NCBI RefSeq assembly: GCF_039749495.1
Contig: NZ_JBDLLU010000001.1
Coordinates: 124,001-188,000 of the forward strand
Length of the DNA: 64,000 bases
Direction: 5' to 3'
DNA from: Dehalogenimonas sp. THU2
GTDB lineage: Bacteria > Chloroflexota > Dehalococcoidia > Dehalococcoidales > Dehalococcoidaceae
Positions 61,893 through 64,000 of the stretch are shown here, piece by piece; positions within the stretch are counted from its first letter, which is position 1; each line of letters begins with the position of its first letter. The notes below the pieces were generated by a model. It saw only the letters and a program-made list of their open reading frames with translations. It ran no database searches and was not told the origin of the DNA. The position numbers and the translations under genes are program-made.

Positions 61893-62813
61893 ATGAAAAT
61901 CACCGTCGTCGGTGCCGGCAATGTCGGCGCCACCCTGGCCCAGCGCCTCATTGAAAAAGATTTCGCTGATATCGCTCTTGTCGATGTGGTCGAGGGGATT
62001 CCCCAGGGCAAGGCTCTGGACATGCGGCAGTCGGCCAATGCGCTGGGATTCACCCATAAGTTGGCCGGCTCCAACTCCTACGATGTGACCGCCGGTTCCA
62101 GCATTATCGTCATCACCGCCGGTATCGCCCGCAAACCGGGCATGACCCGCGACGAGCTCATCGGCATCAACGCCAGGATCGTCCGCGAGGTGGTGGAAAA
62201 GGCTTTGTCCCTGTCGCCGGACGCGATTTTCATCATCGTCACCAACCCGGTGGACGCCATGACCTACCTGGCGCTCAAAGCCAGCGGTCTGCCGCGCAAC
62301 CGTGTGTTCGGTCTGTCGGGAGTTCTTGACGGAGGCCGTCTGGCCGCCTTCATCGCCGAGGAATTGAATGTGAATGCTTCCGACGTCGTTCCCTGTGTCA
62401 TGGGTGAGCACGGCGGCAGCATGGTTGTTTATCCCCGCTTCACCACCGTCAACGGCAAACCCCTTGCCGATCTGGTCGATGAGGAAAAACAAAAAGCCCT
62501 CGCCGAGCGGACCGTCAACGGCGGCGCGGAGATCGTCGGCTATCTCAAGACCGGCTCGGCCTTTTATGCACCCTCGGCCTCGGTGGCCCATATGGTGAAG
62601 GCAGTCGTCACCGGCTCCGGCGTTCAGATGAACTGCGCCGCCTACCTTGACGGCGAATACGGCCTGTCCGATGTTGTCGTCGGTGTGCCGGTGAAATTGG
62701 GACGTACCGGCATCCAGGAAATCGTCGAATTGCCGCTCAACGACGATGAATCCGCGACGCTTAAAACCTCGGCAGAAGCTGTCCGCAAGACAATCACAGC
62801 TCTCAACCTGTAA
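61893..62813 (+). CDS. mdh: Malate dehydrogenase
   Basis: A 306-residue LDH/MDH-family protein. Nucleotide motif ITVVGAGNVGATLAQRL; catalytic loop GIARKPGMTRDELIGINARI, with Arg at the malate-selective position; His in VMGEHGGSMVVYPR. ATG at 61893 begins the conserved core; an in-frame start at 61791 lies inside icd and is out of context. It links oxaloacetate and malate for the reductive branch. Confidence 0.92.
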   Translation: MKITVVGAGNVGATLAQRLIEKDFADIALVDVVEGIPQGKALDMRQSANALGFTHKLAGSNSYDVTAGSSIIVITAGIARKPGMTRDELIGINARIVREVVEKALSLSPDAIFIIVTNPVDAMTYLALKASGLPRNRVFGLSGVLDGGRLAAFIAEELNVNASDVVPCVMGEHGGSMVVYPRFTTVNGKPLADLVDEEKQKALAERTVNGGAEIVGYLKTGSAFYAPSASVAHMVKAVVTGSGVQMNCAAYLDGEYGLSDVVVGVPVKLGRTGIQEIVELPLNDDESATLKTSAEAVRKTITALNL

Positions 62814-62906
62814 GATGAGCTTCAACCACCTCGCGTTACACAGTTGATGATTGCTGACAGCTATCAGCAATGACAGCCCAACCCCACCTGCCCTATAATA
62901 AACCCT

Positions 62907-63752
62907 ATGCGTGAAATTCAAACTTCCCAAATTACCGCTACCGTCGCCCGGCTGGCAGAGGAGTCCAACTACCAACTGTCTCCCGATGTGCTCCGGGCTT
63001 TAGCCAGGACCAAAGACAAGGAAAAATCGCGGTTGGGCCGTGAGCTGTTGGACAGCATCATGGAAAACGCCCACCGCGCCCCGGAACTCCGCAGGCCTTT
63101 ATGCCAGGATTGCGGTGTGGCGGTAGTCTTCATCGATATCGGCCAGGACGTCCATGTGACCGGCGGAGATATCGATTCAGCCATAGGCGAGGGCGTGCGC
63201 CAGGGGTACGCCGACGGCTACCTTCGAAAATCGATGGTGGCCTGCCCGTTTACCGAGCGTAAGAACACCGGCGACAATACCCCGCCGGTCATCCACTACC
63301 GTATCGTACCGGGAGACAAGGTCAAGATCAGCGTCATGGCCAAGGGGTCCGGCGCGGAGAACATGAGCCGGTTGTTCATGCTCAAGCCCGCCGAAGGCCG
63401 CCACGGTATCATCGATGCTGTGGTGAAGACGGTGGAAGAGGCGGGGGGCAAACCATGCCCGCCACTCATCGTCGGCATAGGCATCGGCGGCACGGCGGAG
63501 GCATCGATGCTGCTGTCCAAGCGTTCTCTGCTGCGCGCTGTCGGTCAGCCCGGGATCGATACCGAAACCGCCGCCCTCGAACGTGAGATACTGACTGAGG
63601 TGAACGGGCTGGGCATCGGGACGCTGGGACTGGGGGGCAGCATCACCGCGCTGGCGGTTCACATCGAGAGCATGCCCTGCCATATTGCCAGCCTGCCGGT
63701 GGCCGTCAATCTCCAATGCCACAGCGCGCGGCACCGGGAGGCCATACTATGA
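62907..63752 (+). CDS. fumA: Fumarate hydratase class I, alpha subunit
   Basis: A 281-residue N-terminal half of class I (iron-sulfur) fumarase. Ligand cysteines lie in PLCQDCGVAVVF, in the MVACPFTERKNTGDNTPP region and in the SMPCHIASLPVAVNLQCH region. The two-subunit layout is normal in many anaerobes. It ends with an ATGA overlap with the beta subunit. Would make fumarate from malate in this cluster. Confidence 0.93.
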   Translation: MREIQTSQITATVARLAEESNYQLSPDVLRALARTKDKEKSRLGRELLDSIMENAHRAPELRRPLCQDCGVAVVFIDIGQDVHVTGGDIDSAIGEGVRQGYADGYLRKSMVACPFTERKNTGDNTPPVIHYRIVPGDKVKISVMAKGSGAENMSRLFMLKPAEGRHGIIDAVVKTVEEAGGKPCPPLIVGIGIGGTAEASMLLSKRSLLRAVGQPGIDTETAALEREILTEVNGLGIGTLGLGGSITALAVHIESMPCHIASLPVAVNLQCHSARHREAIL

Positions 63753-64000
63753 TGCTGAATTGGCGTCTTCTTCAGTTACCGATGTCCGCAGAGACTATCG
63801 CCGGTCTCAAGGCAGGGGACAAGGTCATGCTGTCCGGCACTGTTTATGCCGCCCGGGACGCGGCGCATAAGCGTTTTATTGAAACACTCGACAAGAGCGA
63901 AAAACTGCCCATCGACCTCGAATCGGCGGCAATATATTACATGGGGCCGTCACCCACCCGCCCGGGCGATATCATCGGCTCCTGCGGCCCGACCACCAGC
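63749..64000 (+). CDS. fumB: Fumarate hydratase class I, beta subunit (cut by window end)
   Basis: The first 84 codons of the C-terminal half of class I fumarase. It reads GTVYAARDAAHKRF, then DLESAAIYYMGPSPTRPG and IIGSCGPTTS, all typical. ATG at 63749 overlaps the alpha-subunit stop by four bases. The rest lies beyond the window. Confidence 0.92.
   Translation, partial: MMLNWRLLQLPMSAETIAGLKAGDKVMLSGTVYAARDAAHKRFIETLDKSEKLPIDLESAAIYYMGPSPTRPGDIIGSCGPTTS

Overview
The window looks like chromosome of a Dehalococcoidia-type Chloroflexota, most like Dehalogenimonas or Dehalococcoides. This is inferred, not proven. The support is a core-MetE methionine synthase of the kind described from Dehalococcoides, a very short EF-Ts, an anaerobic partial TCA gene set with a split carboxylase and an aconitase of the LeuC/LeuD family, archaeal-like extras (AmmeMemoRadiSam proteins, THEP1-type NTPase) and moderately high GC. 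No reductive dehalogenase, rRNA or tRNA gene was seen.

Layout: 1-2.4 kb is the end of the large ribosomal operon (rpoA 3' end, rplQ, truA, rplM, rpsI). 2.5-11.6 kb, minus strand, carries sugar-phosphate genes (phosphoglucose/phosphomannose isomerase, phosphohexomutase), then a methionine/SAM block (metK, ahcY, a two-domain kinase, a basic tail protein, core MetE, MTA phosphorylase). 11.9-17.8 kb holds an orphan PilT-like ATPase, small membrane and stress proteins, and uvrB with two coupled downstream genes. 18.6-30.8 kb is a complete type I-C CRISPR-Cas locus: 62 repeats, a leader with a near-consensus promoter, cas2-cas1-cas4-cas7-cas8c-cas5-cas3 on the minus strand, and a divergent WYL regulator. 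31.9-38.4 kb is a TtrBCA/Psr-like complex iron-sulfur molybdoenzyme operon with a membrane protein and a THEP1-like NTPase at its end.

38.9-53.4 kb is mostly housekeeping: prfC, a tandem pair of membrane-anchored trypsin-like proteins (one with a degraded triad), rpsB-tsf-pyrH-frr, a universal stress protein, coaE, a ferritin-like/cytochrome c lipoprotein, an SDR protein, the AmmeMemoRadiSam pair and rarA. At 53.5-54.0 kb a small Cys-rich protein gene sits behind a strong promoter flanked by palindromes that resemble the operator of the molybdoenzyme operon. 54.1-64.0 kb is a central-carbon block: acyl-CoA-type carboxyltransferase, a biotinylated pyruvate/oxaloacetate carboxyltransferase, aconitase-like large and small subunits, isocitrate dehydrogenase, malate dehydrogenase and two-subunit fumarase. 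An AT-rich two-gene cassette (a helical protein and a gamma-glutamylcyclotransferase-like protein) interrupts this block.

Together the 54-64 kb genes could turn pyruvate into oxaloacetate and then feed both the oxidative branch to 2-oxoglutarate and the reductive branch to fumarate. AT-rich inverted repeats built from the same short modules recur between genes throughout the window. The strongest leads for new biology are the shared operator linking the molybdoenzyme and the Cys-rich gene, the cyclotransferase cassette, the paralogue with a lost catalytic Asp, and the molybdoenzyme's accessory membrane protein/NTPase pair. I found no clear wholly new system.
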